The notes: a model not told the origin generated them from the sequence alone. Positions 18,913 through 28,801 are shown, counted from the stretch's first letter. The stretch: DNA of 64,000 nucleotides from Rhizobium sp. NLR16a (GCF_017948245.1 NZ_CP072865.1:2815501-2879500); one strand, 5' to 3'. Numbers and translations: made by a program.

Positions 18913-18939
18913 AGACATCTGTCCACGCCCTTGCCCCTC

Positions 18940-19072
18940 ACCTAACCCTCTCCCCGCACGCGGGGAGAGGCGACGTGCCCAAAGCAACGTCGAAGATAGG
19001 GGAAGCCAGTGCGGCATATCCCCTTCGCCCCGTTTACGGGGAGAAGGTGCCGGCAGGCGGATGAGGGGCCGG
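18940..19072. repeat. RIME-like palindromes between betB and betA
   Basis: Two hairpins: CCTCTCCCCGC-ac-GCGGGGAGAGG (about 18950-18973) and CTTCGCCCCGT-tt-ACGGGGAGAAG (about 19022-19047), with the same CTCCCCG core as the element at 6750. They lie inside the bet operon, between betB and betA, and may reduce read-through or stabilise the upstream message. Confidence 0.7.
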
Positions 19073-19125
19073 CTCTGAGAAAACAAGAAGCAGCCAGATC
19101 ACGGCAGCTCAAGGAAAACAAGAAG

Positions 19126-20778
19126 ATGCAACAAGCAGATTTCGTCATCATCGGCTCCGGCTCGGCCGGCTCGGCGCTGGCCTATCGCCTCTCCGAAGAC
19201 GGCAAGAACAGCGTCCTCGTCATCGAGGCGGGCGGCAGCGATTTCGGGCCGTTCATTCAGATGCCGGCAGCGCTTGCCTGGCCGATGAGCATGAAGCGCT
19301 ATAATTGGGGCTATCTCTCCGAGCCGGAGCCGAACCTCAACAACCGCCGCATCACGGCGCCGCGCGGCAAGGTGATCGGCGGCTCGTCATCGATCAACGG
19401 CATGGTCTATGTGCGCGGCCATGCCGAGGACTTCAACCGCTGGGAAGAGCTCGGTGCTAGCGGCTGGGCCTATGCCGACGTTCTCCCCTATTTCAAGCGG
19501 ATGGAACATTCGCATGGCGGCGAAGAGGGCTGGCGCGGCACCAACGGGCCGCTGCATGTGCAGCGCGGCGGCTTCACCAATCCGCTGTTCCGGGCCTTCG
19601 TCGAGGCCGGCAAGCAGGCGGGCTTCGAGACGACCGAGGATTACAACGGCAGCAAGCAGGAAGGCTTCGGACTGATGGAGCAGACCATCTTTGCCGGGCG
19701 CCGCTGGTCTGCCGCCAATGCCTATCTGAAACCGGCGCTGAAGCGCGACAATGTCGGGATCGTCTACGGTATGGCGCGCCGGATCGTCATCGAGAACGGG
19801 CGCGCGACCGGCGTCGAAATCGAACGCGGCGGCAGGACAGAGGTGGTGAAGGCGAACCGCGAGGTGATCGTCTCGGCCTCCTCTTTCAATTCGCCGAAGC
19901 TCCTGATGCTGTCCGGCATCGGCCCGGGCGAGCATCTGAAGGAAATGGGCATCGAGGTGAAGGCCGACCGCCCTGGTGTCGGCGCCAACCTGCAGGACCA
20001 TATGGAATTCTATTTCCAGCAGGTCAGCACCAAGCCGGTGTCGCTCTATTCCTGGCTGCCCTGGTTCTGGCAGGGGGTGGCGGGCGCGCAATGGCTCTTG
20101 TCGAAGGGCGGGCTCGGCGCTTCCAACCAGTTCGAAGCCTGCGCCTTCCTGCGCTCGGCACCCGGGCTGAAGCAGCCGGACATTCAATATCATTTCCTGC
20201 CGGTGGCGATCAGCTATGACGGCAAGGCGGCGGCGAAAAGCCACGGTTTCCAGGTGCATGTCGGCTACAACCTGTCGAAATCGCGCGGCAACGTGACGCT
20301 GCGCTCGCCCGACCCCAAGGCCGAGCCGGTGCTGCGCTTCAACTATATGAGCCATCCCGAGGATTGGGAGAAATTCCGCCACTGCGTGCGACTGACCCGC
20401 GAGATCTTCGGGCAGGCGGCCTTCGACGCCTATCGCGGCCCGGAGATCCAGCCGGGTGAAGGCGTACAAAGCGACGAAGAGATCGACGCCTTCCTGCGCG
20501 AACATCTGGAAAGCGCCTATCACCCCTGCGGCACCTGCAAGATGGGCGCCAAGGACGATCCGATGGCGGTGGTCGATCCGCAGACGCGGGTGATCGGCGT
20601 CGATGGACTGCGCGTCGCCGACAGCTCGATCTTCCCGCACGTCACCTACGGCAACCTGAACGGCCCCTCGATCATGACCGGCGAGAAGGCCGCCGACCAC
20701 ATCCTCGGCAAGCAGCCGCTGGCGCGCTCGAACCAGGAGCCCTGGGTCAACCCGCGGGCGGCGGTCAGCGATCGGTGA
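19126..20778 (+). CDS. betA: Choline dehydrogenase
   Basis: A 550-residue GMC-family flavoprotein that oxidises choline to betaine aldehyde, usually at the inner face of the membrane. The FAD dinucleotide motif GSGSAG is at residues 10-15. GMC signatures follow ([15 protein letters not shown] and [20 protein letters not shown]). The C-terminus carries the catalytic [11 protein letters not shown] and [11 protein letters not shown] segments. The ATG at 19126 follows AAGGAAAACAAG. It is separated from betB by about 210 bases containing RIME hairpins, so its level may differ from that of betB. Confidence 0.94.
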   Translation: MQQADFVIIGSGSAGSALAYRLSEDGKNSVLVIEAGGSDFGPFIQMPAALAWPMSMKRYNWGYLSEPEPNLNNRRITAPRGKVIGGSSSINGMVYVRGHAEDFNRWEELGASGWAYADVLPYFKRMEHSHGGEEGWRGTNGPLHVQRGGFTNPLFRAFVEAGKQAGFETTEDYNGSKQEGFGLMEQTIFAGRRWSAANAYLKPALKRDNVGIVYGMARRIVIENGRATGVEIERGGRTEVVKANREVIVSASSFNSPKLLMLSGIGPGEHLKEMGIEVKADRPGVGANLQDHMEFYFQQVSTKPVSLYSWLPWFWQGVAGAQWLLSKGGLGASNQFEACAFLRSAPGLKQPDIQYHFLPVAISYDGKAAAKSHGFQVHVGYNLSKSRGNVTLRSPDPKAEPVLRFNYMSHPEDWEKFRHCVRLTREIFGQAAFDAYRGPEIQPGEGVQSDEEIDAFLREHLESAYHPCGTCKMGAKDDPMAVVDPQTRVIGVDGLRVADSSIFPHVTYGNLNGPSIMTGEKAADHILGKQPLARSNQEPWVNPRAAVSDR

Positions 20779-20894
20779 TGAGTGGCGAAAGCTGTCAGGC
20801 CGCAATCACAGTAGCAATTTTCGGAAGAAAGAGGTGGCCCCTTCCCTGCAAACCGGTTTAGGAAGAGCTCATCTCCAATGTTCCTCGGCTGCCC

Positions 20895-22232
20895 GTGTTC
20901 CATCGCAAGTCCAGACTTCTTCGCAGATCGCGTGTCCTGTGGGGCTCCTTCTCCCTCTGGCGTCCGCGGCTGATCTTCTGGTTCGGCGCCTTTGCGATCG
21001 GCATCATCAGCGTCGGCTTCGCCAGGCTGGCCGATCTGGCGCAGCGCGGCTTTGCAGGCGTGATCGCCTCGGGGCAATGGAGCTTTCTGCTGCCGCTTCT
21101 CATCACCCCGCTCGGCTTCATGCTGTCGGCCTATCTCGCCGCTACATTCTTCCCGAACGCGCAGGGCAGCGGCATTCCGCAGGCGATTGCCGCGCGGCAT
21201 TTGCGTGATCCGGAGGACCGCGCGCGGCTGCTGTCGCTGCGGCTCGTCTTCGGCAAGATCCTGCTGACCGTGCTGGGGCTCGCGAGCGGCGCGTCGATCG
21301 GCCGCGAGGGACCGACCGTGCAGGTTGGCGCATCGATCATGCTGGCCGTCGCCCGCTTCGGCGGCATGGCGCAGGCGCGCGGCCTGATCCTCGCCGGCTC
21401 TGCGGCCGGCATCGCCGCGGCCTTCAACACACCGCTCGCCGGCATCGTCTTCGCCATCGAGGAAATGAGCCGGACCTATGAGTCCCGTGCGAACGGCCTG
21501 GTGCTGACGGCCGTCATCCTTTCGGGCCTTGCAGCGCTCGGACTTGCCGGCAGCTACAATTATTTCGGCTCCACCGCGGTCGCGCCCGCCTCGGTGCGCG
21601 ACTGGGAACTGGTGCTGGTCTGCGGCATCGGCGGCGGCGCACTGGGTGCGGCTTTCAGCGGGCTTGCGCTCCATCTCGGTCAGCACGTTCGCAGGTGGGC
21701 GCATCCGCAGCCGCTGCGGCGGATGGTAACGCTGGCAGCAGCCTGCGGCCTTGCCGTCGCGGCGATCGGCATCCTCTCGGGCGGCATGACCTTCGGAACG
21801 GGCTACGACCAGGCGAAAGGCGCCGTCGAGGGCAATCCCCTGCCCCTGCTGTTCTTCCTGGAAAAACTTCTTGCCGGCTTTCTGTCGATGATGTCGGGCA
21901 TTCCGGGCGGCATCTTCGCGCCGTCGCTCTCCGTCGGCGCCGGCTTCGGCAGCACCATCGGCCAGATTATGGGCAGCAGCATCGCGCTTGCGGCCATTCT
22001 CGGGATGGCGGGATATTTCTCCGGCGTGGTGCAGGCGCCGATGACCGCCTTTGTCATCATCCTCGAAATGACCGGCGACCATCAGGCCATCATTCCGATT
22101 ATGGCGGTATCGATGATCGGCTACATCACCTCGCGGATCCTGTCGCGCGAGCCGCTCTATCACGGCCTGTCGCGCGTCTTCATCGCTGCGGCGATCCGGG
22201 CCCGGCGCGCCAGGGAAACGGCTGAGAGCTGA
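20895..22232 (+). CDS. ClC-type chloride/proton antiporter
   Basis: A 445-residue inner-membrane protein with the ClC signatures GSGIP at 91-95, GREGP at 136-140 and GIFAP at 339-343. The external gating glutamate is E138. The internal proton glutamate is probably E190 (FAIEEM), matching E203 of the E. coli exchanger. With both present, coupled Cl-/H+ exchange is more likely than a passive channel. The start is a GTG at 20895. There are no CBS domains. Its stop abuts the stop of the convergent Rrf2 gene (TGATCA at 22230-22235). Confidence 0.9.
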   Translation: MFHRKSRLLRRSRVLWGSFSLWRPRLIFWFGAFAIGIISVGFARLADLAQRGFAGVIASGQWSFLLPLLITPLGFMLSAYLAATFFPNAQGSGIPQAIAARHLRDPEDRARLLSLRLVFGKILLTVLGLASGASIGREGPTVQVGASIMLAVARFGGMAQARGLILAGSAAGIAAAFNTPLAGIVFAIEEMSRTYESRANGLVLTAVILSGLAALGLAGSYNYFGSTAVAPASVRDWELVLVCGIGGGALGAAFSGLALHLGQHVRRWAHPQPLRRMVTLAAACGLAVAAIGILSGGMTFGTGYDQAKGAVEGNPLPLLFFLEKLLAGFLSMMSGIPGGIFAPSLSVGAGFGSTIGQIMGSSIALAAILGMAGYFSGVVQAPMTAFVIILEMTGDHQAIIPIMAVSMIGYITSRILSREPLYHGLSRVFIAAAIRARRARETAES

Positions 22233-22679
22233 TCAGGCGAGCAGGCGGGTGACTTCGGCGCCATGCCCCGGGCCGACGGCATCGGCGATGGTCGTCGAGA
22301 ACAGCACCTTGCGGGTGGCGTCGGCGACCTTGGCGAAGACATGGCGGATTTCGCACGTCTGTTCGCCGTCGCAATCGTCACATTTGCGGTAGGCGGTGAT
22401 CGACAGGCACGGCAAGGGTGCGATCGGGCCATCGATGATGCGCAGGATTTCGCCGAAGGTGATGGTGTGGGCGGGCTTGAGCAGGAGATAACCGCCCTGC
22501 TTGCCGCGGCGGCTGACGACGATGCCGTGATGTTTGAGATCGAGCAGGATCTGTTCGAGGAATTTCTTCGGGATCTTCTGCTGCGCCGCGATGTCGGAAA
22601 TCATCACCGGTTCGTCGGCATCGGCATCCGCCAGAACCGTCAGCGCCCGCAGCGCATATTTCGCCTTTTGCGTAATCAT
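22233..22679 (-). CDS. Rrf2-family regulator with four cysteines
   Basis: A 148-residue winged-helix regulator of the Rrf2/IscR/CymR family. MITQKAKYALRALTVLADAD opens the DNA-binding domain. The recognition region has DIAAQQKIPKKFLEQILLDL and the wing SRRGKQGGYLL. Cysteines at 91, 100, 103 and 109 could bind an iron-sulfur cluster; the spacing differs from IscR. The start at 22679 gives the canonical family N-terminus. It is divergent from cysH-cysD-cysN across 419 bases, which suggests control of sulfate assimilation, as CymR does in Firmicutes. That link is inference. Confidence 0.88.
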   Translation of the reverse strand: MITQKAKYALRALTVLADADADEPVMISDIAAQQKIPKKFLEQILLDLKHHGIVVSRRGKQGGYLLLKPAHTITFGEILRIIDGPIAPLPCLSITAYRKCDDCDGEQTCEIRHVFAKVADATRKVLFSTTIADAVGPGHGAEVTRLLA

Positions 22680-22699
22680 CTCAGACCGTCGACACACAG

Positions 22700-22721
22700 G
22701 CGGCGCGCATTTTCGCGCCGC
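22700..22721. promoter_or_regulatory. Hairpin in the leader of the Rrf2 gene
   Basis: GCGGCGCG-cattttCGCGCCGC-type palindrome: a perfect 8-bp stem with a 6-base loop, 21 bases upstream of the Rrf2 start. It could be an operator or an RNA hairpin near the ribosome site. The rest of 22680-23098 holds a candidate -35 (TTGACA at 22898-22903) on the plus strand, with AT-rich -10-like sequence near 22920, toward cysH. Confidence 0.4.
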
Positions 22722-23098
22722 TTCACACGTATATTCGCCTCTATGGCACAACCAGCATGAACGGAATTTGAACGCGCCGGCTGAAAGCCTTGAGGGACAA
22801 GTATTTTTGGCCTTGTTCTTCACGCTGGCCAAGCCCTTGCAAACTACGCCAAATCAGCGCCTTCCGCACCATTTTCAGCATCACTTCAGATTTCCGATTG
22901 ACAGGCTGCGTGTAAGCCTACTAATTTTATAGACATTGAGGCTGTCGGCGCGGGTTTTTCCCCGCGGGCGGCTGCTTTTCTGCATTGCGGCAGCTTCGGA
23001 GAGATATTTGCTCCTGTGGCCGCAGCTTTCGAAATCCCTTTTTCTGTCCGATCCAGGCTTGAACTGCGATACTCCGGTCAACTAAGGACAGGATTCTC

Positions 23099-23839
23099 AT
23101 GACTGTTATCAATCCGAATGCAGAAGCCGAGGCGCTGAACGACAAGCTGGCAGGCCTCGACCTCGCCGGACGTCTGTCGCTGGTGGCAGGCCTTGGCGGC
23201 CGCGTGGTGTTCACCACCTCGCTCGGCATCGAAGACCAGGTGATCACCGCCGAAATCGGCACGCACCGCCTGCCGATCGACATCGCGACGCTGGAAACCG
23301 GCCGCCTGTTTGCCGAGACGCTGGCGCTGATCGACGAAACGGAGGCCCAGTACGACATCCATATCCAGCGCTTTTCGCCCGAGAAGGCCGATATCGACGC
23401 CTATGCCGCGCAATACGGCCTCAATGGTTTCTACGAGAGCGTCGAAGCCAGGCATGCCTGTTGCGGCGTGCGCAAGCTGAAGCCGCTTGCGCGTGCGCTC
23501 GAAGGGGCGACGATCTGGATCACCGGCCTGCGGCGCGGCCAGTCGGCCAACCGCGCCGAAACGCCCTTTGCCGAATATGACGCCGAACGGCACCTGCTGA
23601 AGGTCAATCCGCTCGCCGACTGGGACATCGAGGCGATCAAGGCCTTCGTTTCCGAAAACGGCGTGCCGGTCAATCCGCTGCATGCCCGCGGCTACCCCTC
23701 GATCGGCTGCGAGCCCTGCACAAGGGCGATCAAGCCCGGCGAGCCGGAACGCGCCGGCCGCTGGTGGTGGGAGCAGGACGAGACACGCGAATGCGGCCTG
23801 CATGTCGCCGAAGAGGCCTCAGCGATCGTCGCACAATAA
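23099..23839 (+). CDS. cysH: Assimilatory APS reductase (CysH, Fe-S type)
   Basis: A 246-residue enzyme that reduces adenylyl-sulfate to sulfite, with thioredoxin as donor. The cysteine pairs C121-C122 (ACCGVRK) and C204/C207 (GCEPCTR) bind the 4Fe-4S cluster that marks APS rather than PAPS reductases, and C232 (ECGLH) is the catalytic thiol. The N-terminal FTTSLGIEDQVI and ITGLRRGQSANR are the nucleotide-binding parts. The absence of a nearby APS kinase gene fits direct APS reduction. First gene of cysH-cysD-cysN. Confidence 0.93.
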   Translation: MTVINPNAEAEALNDKLAGLDLAGRLSLVAGLGGRVVFTTSLGIEDQVITAEIGTHRLPIDIATLETGRLFAETLALIDETEAQYDIHIQRFSPEKADIDAYAAQYGLNGFYESVEARHACCGVRKLKPLARALEGATIWITGLRRGQSANRAETPFAEYDAERHLLKVNPLADWDIEAIKAFVSENGVPVNPLHARGYPSIGCEPCTRAIKPGEPERAGRWWWEQDETRECGLHVAEEASAIVAQ

Positions 23840-23888
23840 TCACCTTCCCAGCTTACCGGATCAGGGCGCGGCGGTCGCCGCAGCCTTG

Positions 23889-23906
23889 GGGGAAGCGAGC
23901 TTCCCC
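23889..23906 (+). other. Perfect hairpin between cysH and cysD
   Basis: GGGGAAGC-GA-GCTTCCCC, an 8-bp stem with a very tight loop, 65 bases before cysD. There is no T-run, so it is not a classical terminator. A role in RNA processing or differential expression is possible. Confidence 0.5.
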
Positions 23907-23970
23907 GGGGAGAGCCACAATCGACAAAAGCTTGCGGGCAGCCGCAAGGACCGACAGTCTGGAGTAAGAC

Positions 23971-24924
23971 ATGCCCGATAGCCGTCCGGATACGGAACTC
24001 AGCAATCCGCAGAGCGCCAAGGCGCCGCTCGACCCGCATCTGAAGGCGCTGGAAAACGAATCCATCCACATCTTTCGTGAGGTCGCGGCCGAATTCGAGC
24101 GTCCCGTGATGCTCTATTCGATCGGCAAGGATTCCTCGGTGCTGCTGCACCTGGCGCGCAAGGCCTTCTATCCCGGCCGCGTGCCCTTCCCGCTCCTGCA
24201 TGTGAACACCGGCTGGAAGTTCCGCGAGATGATCGCCTTCCGAGACGAGACGGCGAAGAAGTACGATCTCGATCTCATCGAGCACATCAACCCACGCGGC
24301 GCGGCCGAAAACATCACGCCCTTCACCCATGGCTCGGCGGCCTTCACCGACATCATGAAGACCGAAAGCCTGCGCCAGGCGCTCGATGCCGGCCAGTTCG
24401 ACGCCGCTTTCGGCGGCGCCCGGCGCGACGAGGAGGCAAGCCGCGCCAAGGAACGCATCTATTCCTTCCGCACGCCGGATCACCGCTGGGATCCGCGCAA
24501 CCAGCGGCCGGAGCTCTGGAACATCTATAACGGCATGATCCGCAAGGGCGAGAGCGTGCGCGCCTTCCCGCTGTCGAACTGGACCGAGGTCGATATCTGG
24601 CGCTACATCCAGGCCGAGGACATTCCGCTCGTGCCGCTCTACTACGCCCGCAAACGCAAGTTCGTGGAGCGCGACGGCATGATGATCCTGGCCGAGGATC
24701 CGCGCCTGGAACTGCTGCCCGGCGAAGTGCGCCAGGAGGGCATGATCCGCTTCCGCACGCTCGGCGACTTCCCGCTGACCGGCGCCATCCGCTCTGAGGC
24801 GACCACGCTGGAAGAGGTGATTGCCGAACTCGAAATCGCAACGGTGTCCGAACGCCAGGGCCGCGCCATCGACCGCGACCAGTCCGGCTCCATGGAAAAG
24901 AAGAAGCGTGAAGGATATTTCTGA
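23971..24924 (+). CDS. cysD: Sulfate adenylyltransferase subunit 2
   Basis: A 317-residue ATP pyrophosphatase-type subunit of ATP sulfurylase, which adenylates sulfate. The PP-motif is visible as [20 protein letters not shown], followed by [11 protein letters not shown] and the [20 protein letters not shown] region conserved in CysD. The C-terminus ends in [15 protein letters not shown], the normal CysD tail. cysN begins two bases after its stop, consistent with the CysDN complex being made from one message. Confidence 0.95.
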   Translation: MPDSRPDTELSNPQSAKAPLDPHLKALENESIHIFREVAAEFERPVMLYSIGKDSSVLLHLARKAFYPGRVPFPLLHVNTGWKFREMIAFRDETAKKYDLDLIEHINPRGAAENITPFTHGSAAFTDIMKTESLRQALDAGQFDAAFGGARRDEEASRAKERIYSFRTPDHRWDPRNQRPELWNIYNGMIRKGESVRAFPLSNWTEVDIWRYIQAEDIPLVPLYYARKRKFVERDGMMILAEDPRLELLPGEVRQEGMIRFRTLGDFPLTGAIRSEATTLEEVIAELEIATVSERQGRAIDRDQSGSMEKKKREGYF

Positions 24925-24925
24925 G

Positions 24926-26422
24926 ATGACCGCAGTCCAAACCGCCGTCTCGGCCGCAACCGTCGCCAGCCTGCCCGCCGCCGAGCCGCAGAAGGCTCAA
25001 CGCGACTCGCGCCCGCTGCGCCTGATTACCTGCGGCAGTGTCGATGACGGCAAGTCGACCCTGATCGGCCGCCTGCTGTGGGACACCAAGGCCGTCAAGG
25101 AAGACCAGGCCGCCACGCTGCAGCGCGATTCCACCGGCAAGCAGAACGACCTCGGCCTGCCCGACTTCGCGCTCTTGCTCGACGGCCTGCAGGCCGAACG
25201 CGAGCAGGGCATCACCATCGATGTCGCCTATCGCTATTTCTCGACCGACAAGCGCTCCTTCATCGTCGCTGACACGCCCGGTCACGAGCAATATACCCGC
25301 AACATGGCGACCGGCGCCTCGACCGCCGATCTCGCCATCCTGCTCGTCGACGCCCGTCTCGGCATCCTCGAACAGACGCGCCGCCATGCGACGATCGCCT
25401 CGCTGCTCGGCATCAGGCAGTTCGTGCTTGCCGTCAACAAGATCGACCTGACGGGCTATGACCGCGCCGGCTTCGAGAAGATCAGCCACGAATTCCGCGA
25501 ATTCGCCCTGTCGCTCGGCGTCAAGCAGATCACCGCCATTCCGATGTCGGCGCTGAAGGGCGAAAATGTCGTCTATTCCGGCCAGGGCGCCATGCCCTGG
25601 TACACTGGCCCGACGCTGGTGGAGACGCTGGAGCTTGCCACCGTGCGCTCGTCGCAGACCGTCGGCTTCCGCCTGTCGGTGCAGCGTGTGTCGCGTCCGG
25701 GCGAAAGCTTCCGCGGCTATCAGGGCACGGTTGGCGGCGGCTCGGTCAAACCGGGCGACAGCGTCATGATCCTGCCGTCGGGCATGGTCGCCAACGTCTC
25801 CAAGATCGTCACCTTCGATCTCGTGCGCAACGCCGCCGTTGCCGGCGACGCGATCACGCTGGTGCTTGACCGCCAGGTCGACGTCGCGCGCGGCGACATG
25901 ATCGTCTCGATCGACGCCCAGCCGCAGGTCGGCCTTGCCTTCGATGCGCAGATCGTCGCCCTGCAGCCCGAGGGCATCGAGCCCGGCAAGCGCTACTGGC
26001 TGAAGAGCGGTTCGCGCCGCCAGCGCGTCCAGGTGCAGCCCTTGAGCCAGCTCGAACTGAAGACCGGCACCTGGAACCCCGCCCAGCGGCTCTACATGAA
26101 CGCGATCGGCAAGGTGCGCCTCGCCTTCGACGAGGCGGCGATCTTCGACCCTTACGAACAGAACCGGCAGTCCGGCTCCTTCATCCTGATCGATCCGGAG
26201 ACCAACAACACGGTCGCCGGCGGCATGGTGACGGGCAAGCGCACCGAACTCGGCGGCCTGCACAATGGCGATGCCCGCGTCATCCTCTCGCTGCCGGCCG
26301 ATCTTGCCGAGCAGATCATGGCCAGCGAACTCTTCGCCAGCCGCAGCCACGAGGCAGAGGTGCGCCGGATGACGGCGGCCGAGGCGGCCGAGCTGTGGTC
26401 GAGCGCCGCCAGCGATATCTGA
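24926..26422 (+). CDS. cysN: Sulfate adenylyltransferase subunit 1 (GTPase)
   Basis: A 498-residue elongation-factor-like GTPase that couples GTP hydrolysis to sulfate activation by CysD. The G1 loop GSVDDGKST is at residues 37-45, followed by G3 DTPGHEQY and G4 NKID. Two beta-barrel domains make up the C-terminal half. The length is that of CysN alone; no APS kinase (CysC) domain is fused, in line with the APS-type reductase upstream. The ATG at 24926 follows AAGGATATTTCTG. Part of domains II/III recurs in degenerate form at 28,030-28,404. Confidence 0.95.
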   Translation: MTAVQTAVSAATVASLPAAEPQKAQRDSRPLRLITCGSVDDGKSTLIGRLLWDTKAVKEDQAATLQRDSTGKQNDLGLPDFALLLDGLQAEREQGITIDVAYRYFSTDKRSFIVADTPGHEQYTRNMATGASTADLAILLVDARLGILEQTRRHATIASLLGIRQFVLAVNKIDLTGYDRAGFEKISHEFREFALSLGVKQITAIPMSALKGENVVYSGQGAMPWYTGPTLVETLELATVRSSQTVGFRLSVQRVSRPGESFRGYQGTVGGGSVKPGDSVMILPSGMVANVSKIVTFDLVRNAAVAGDAITLVLDRQVDVARGDMIVSIDAQPQVGLAFDAQIVALQPEGIEPGKRYWLKSGSRRQRVQVQPLSQLELKTGTWNPAQRLYMNAIGKVRLAFDEAAIFDPYEQNRQSGSFILIDPETNNTVAGGMVTGKRTELGGLHNGDARVILSLPADLAEQIMASELFASRSHEAEVRRMTAAEAAELWSSAASDI

Positions 26423-26535
26423 TCGGGATCAAGGGGCCGACCAGACCGGCCTCTTATCCAAGCCCGGATCCGTCCATTGCGGGGTGGCGGATTCCCGACG
26501 CAGACGACGCCGAGAGCGGGCGGTCCTGTGAACCG

Positions 26536-26916
26536 TCACTTGACCACCCTGCGGACGGTTTCGATGAGAAGACCGAAATCAGTTGGCTTTTCCAGGATGA
26601 CCGCGTCCGCGAGGACCGGATCGGATGCAAGTTCATGGGCAGGACTTGCTATCGCGAGGACGAACGGAATATTCAACTGCCGTAGCTTCGCGGCTACCGG
26701 GGTCGCTCTTGCCCCGCCGAGATGAACGTCAAGCACGGCGACGTCCGGTCGCTCCTGCTCCAAAAGATCGAGAGCGTGCTCGTTCGATGATACCGGGCCA
26801 AGCACCCGCAGCCCGGCAGCGGTCAGTTTGCGTCGGAGTTCATCGGCGATGAAGAACTCGTCCTCGACGACGAGGACCTTGGTCGCGCCTGCCCTCGTGT
26901 CGACAATTTCGCTCAC
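26536..26916 (-). CDS. Single-domain response regulator
   Basis: A 126-residue receiver domain with no output domain. The acidic pocket is E18-D19 with the phospho-acceptor D63 (VAVLDVHLGG), and the conserved lysine is in ILEKPTDFG. The start at 26916 is six bases from the stop of the upstream kinase gene at 26923, so both are probably cotranscribed. Stand-alone receivers of this type next to HWE kinases act as phosphate sinks or on partner proteins in rhizobial stress pathways. The exact output is unknown. Confidence 0.88.
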   Translation of the reverse strand: MSEIVDTRAGATKVLVVEDEFFIADELRRKLTAAGLRVLGPVSSNEHALDLLEQERPDVAVLDVHLGGARATPVAAKLRQLNIPFVLAIASPAHELASDPVLADAVILEKPTDFGLLIETVRRVVK

Positions 26917-26922
26917 ATGACC

Positions 26923-27897
26923 TCACATCGGGATTTTGATTGTCGCAGTAAAACCACTGGGAGGATAGTTGAGTTCCACGCTTCCACCCATATGGGCGGC
27001 GAGGCCTTCGATCAGTTCGGTCCCATAGCCCTTGCGTACAGGCTCATGAATAGGCGGCCCGGCTTCCTCGCGCCACCGGCATACGAGCAGCGTCCGATCC
27101 CGCGGCCCGACTTCCAATTCCCACGTCACCCGTATCTTTCCGCCGGGCACCGAGACAGCTCCGTGTTTCAACGCGTTGGTGCCGAGTTCGTGCAAGATCA
27201 TGCTGACCGCAAGAATATTTGAACCTCGAATTTCCACGGAAGGTCCAGAGCATTCGAGCCGTTCCGAGACCATCGTGCCGACCGCGCCTCTCAACAATGC
27301 TTCGAAATCTACCGCCCCGCCAGCGGCAATTTCCTGAGCTTGAAAGGTGGTATTCAGCCTCCCAAGCAGCGCTTCCTTGAAGCTTGCCACAGCCGGATCT
27401 TCGGTCCTGGTGTTGTTCACGATCGACTGAACGATGGCCGAGAGGTTCTTCAGCCGGTGCCGCATCTCGGCGACGATGAAGTCCATCTCGGCATCGTGGC
27501 GCTGGCGCTCCGTCACGTCATCGAAGATCACCAGAATGTTGGGACTGTTATCATCGGGGTGAACGAGGCGACGGGCGTCGACAAGAAAGGTACGTTGGCC
27601 GATTGTCGGGAAATCATGCTTCACTTCATAGCCGATGACGGCGGCCGCCCGTGGGATGACCGAGGATATGAGCCGCCGAAGTTCCGGAATATCCCACTGC
27701 CCGTTGCCAAGCCCGAAGAAGTTCTGGGAGAGGATGTCGTCCCGCGCGACTTCGAAAGCCTTGATGAACGCATTGTTTGCGGTCGTCACACAGAAATTCT
27801 GATCCAGCACGACAACGGGTTGGGTCATCGTGTCGACAATGCCCTGGGCCTGAACATGCCCGGTCTTCATCAGGCGATACAAATCTTCCAGCAACAT
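26923..27897 (-). CDS. PAS-HWE family histidine kinase
   Basis: A 324-residue soluble kinase. A PAS sensor domain (about residues 10-130) has QPVVVLDQNFCVTTANNAFI, then LVIFDDVTERQRHD. The HWE-type phospho-acceptor helix EMRHRLKNLSAIVQSIV follows, then the ATP-binding domain with HELGTNALKHGAVS and WREEAGP, the family's N-box and W-E motif, and a final GYGTELIEG. There are no membrane spans, so an intracellular signal is likely. The ATG at 27897 is preceded by AAGGAGGGG. The downstream receiver is its likely partner. Confidence 0.9.
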   Translation of the reverse strand: MLLEDLYRLMKTGHVQAQGIVDTMTQPVVVLDQNFCVTTANNAFIKAFEVARDDILSQNFFGLGNGQWDIPELRRLISSVIPRAAAVIGYEVKHDFPTIGQRTFLVDARRLVHPDDNSPNILVIFDDVTERQRHDAEMDFIVAEMRHRLKNLSAIVQSIVNNTRTEDPAVASFKEALLGRLNTTFQAQEIAAGGAVDFEALLRGAVGTMVSERLECSGPSVEIRGSNILAVSMILHELGTNALKHGAVSVPGGKIRVTWELEVGPRDRTLLVCRWREEAGPPIHEPVRKGYGTELIEGLAAHMGGSVELNYPPSGFTATIKIPM

Positions 27898-28029
27898 AGG
27901 TGCCGGCCCCTCCTTGCAGCACGCTAACGATTCGACACTATGGAAGCCCCACAGCCGGGATCTTCCGGTCAACAGGTAAAGCCCCTGCATCTAAAGTAAT
28001 CTTTTCTGCATGGCTGGCAATGTCCGACA

Positions 28030-28404
28030 GGCGGCGGCTCGGTCAAGCCCGGCGACAGCGTCATGATCCGGCGGTCGGGCATGGTCGCCAACGTCTCCAA
28101 GATCGTCACCTTCGATCTGGTGCGCAACGCCGCGGTTGCCAGCGACGCGATCACACTGGTGCTCGACAGCCAGGTCGACATGGGCGCGCGGCGACATGAT
28201 CGTCTCGATCGACGGCTGAAGAGCGGTTCGCACCGCGCGTTCAGCTGCATCCGTTGAGCCAGCTCGAACCGAAGACCGGCACCTGGAACCCCGCCCGGCG
28301 GCTCTGCATGAATGCGATCGGCAAGGTGCGCCTTGCCTTCTGCGAAGCGGCGATCTTCGATCCTTACGAGCAGAAAACACGGTCGCCGGCGGCATGGTGA
28401 CGGG
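28030..28404 (+). pseudogene. Degenerate partial copy of cysN
   Basis: The DNA closely follows cysN positions 25,733-26,235, with a few substitutions and at least two internal deletions. One of about 90 bases follows GATCGTCTCGATCGACG near 28,215. One of about 50 bases lies before ACACGGTCGCC near 28,378. Homology begins at GGCGGCGGCTCGGTCAA and ends at GGCATGGTGACGGGT. Extra bases near 28,185 also break the frame. No start or GTPase domain is present, so it cannot work. It lies about 1.6 kb downstream of cysN, in the same orientation. Confidence 0.9.
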
Positions 28405-28528
28405 TGCCCTTGGAAGCGATGTGATTGCTCTTCAGGCGGTGGCTCACGAGGATGTGATGAAAAATCCGCGAATATCGGCGGTGGCCAGGGTGTTGTCGTC
28501 CAGGGCAGAAAACGAAGGAGTTCTTGCG

Positions 28529-28801
28529 ATGAATATCCATCCCTTGATTACCGCGGCGTTCTTGCTGATTTCCACCTGCGGCGTTGCCCAGGCGGACGAC
28601 CACCTTTTCCAGGCGGAACAGCATGGATTGAAGTCCGGCAGCACGGCAGCTTCCACGACGCACGCATTTACGACCAACAGAGCCAGTCACAGTGGTACAT
28701 TGGCGCCCGGCCAGGGAAGTCCGTTCACCGGACACGACACCCAGACGCCGGCCACTGACACGGAGGCCGCCAACGAGCACGCCAACGTGAAGCCCCGCTG
28801 A
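28529..28801 (+). CDS. Small secreted protein of unknown function
   Basis: A 90-residue protein with a clear signal peptide (MNIHPLITAAFLLISTCGVA, cleavage expected at AQA-DD near residue 22). A short polar mature part rich in His, Ser, Thr and Gly follows. The ATG at 28529 follows GAAGGAG. No family is recognised. Its start lies about 120 bases after the cysN fragment, so the insertion or duplication may have supplied its upstream region. Confidence 0.65.
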   Translation: MNIHPLITAAFLLISTCGVAQADDHLFQAEQHGLKSGSTAASTTHAFTTNRASHSGTLAPGQGSPFTGHDTQTPATDTEAANEHANVKPR

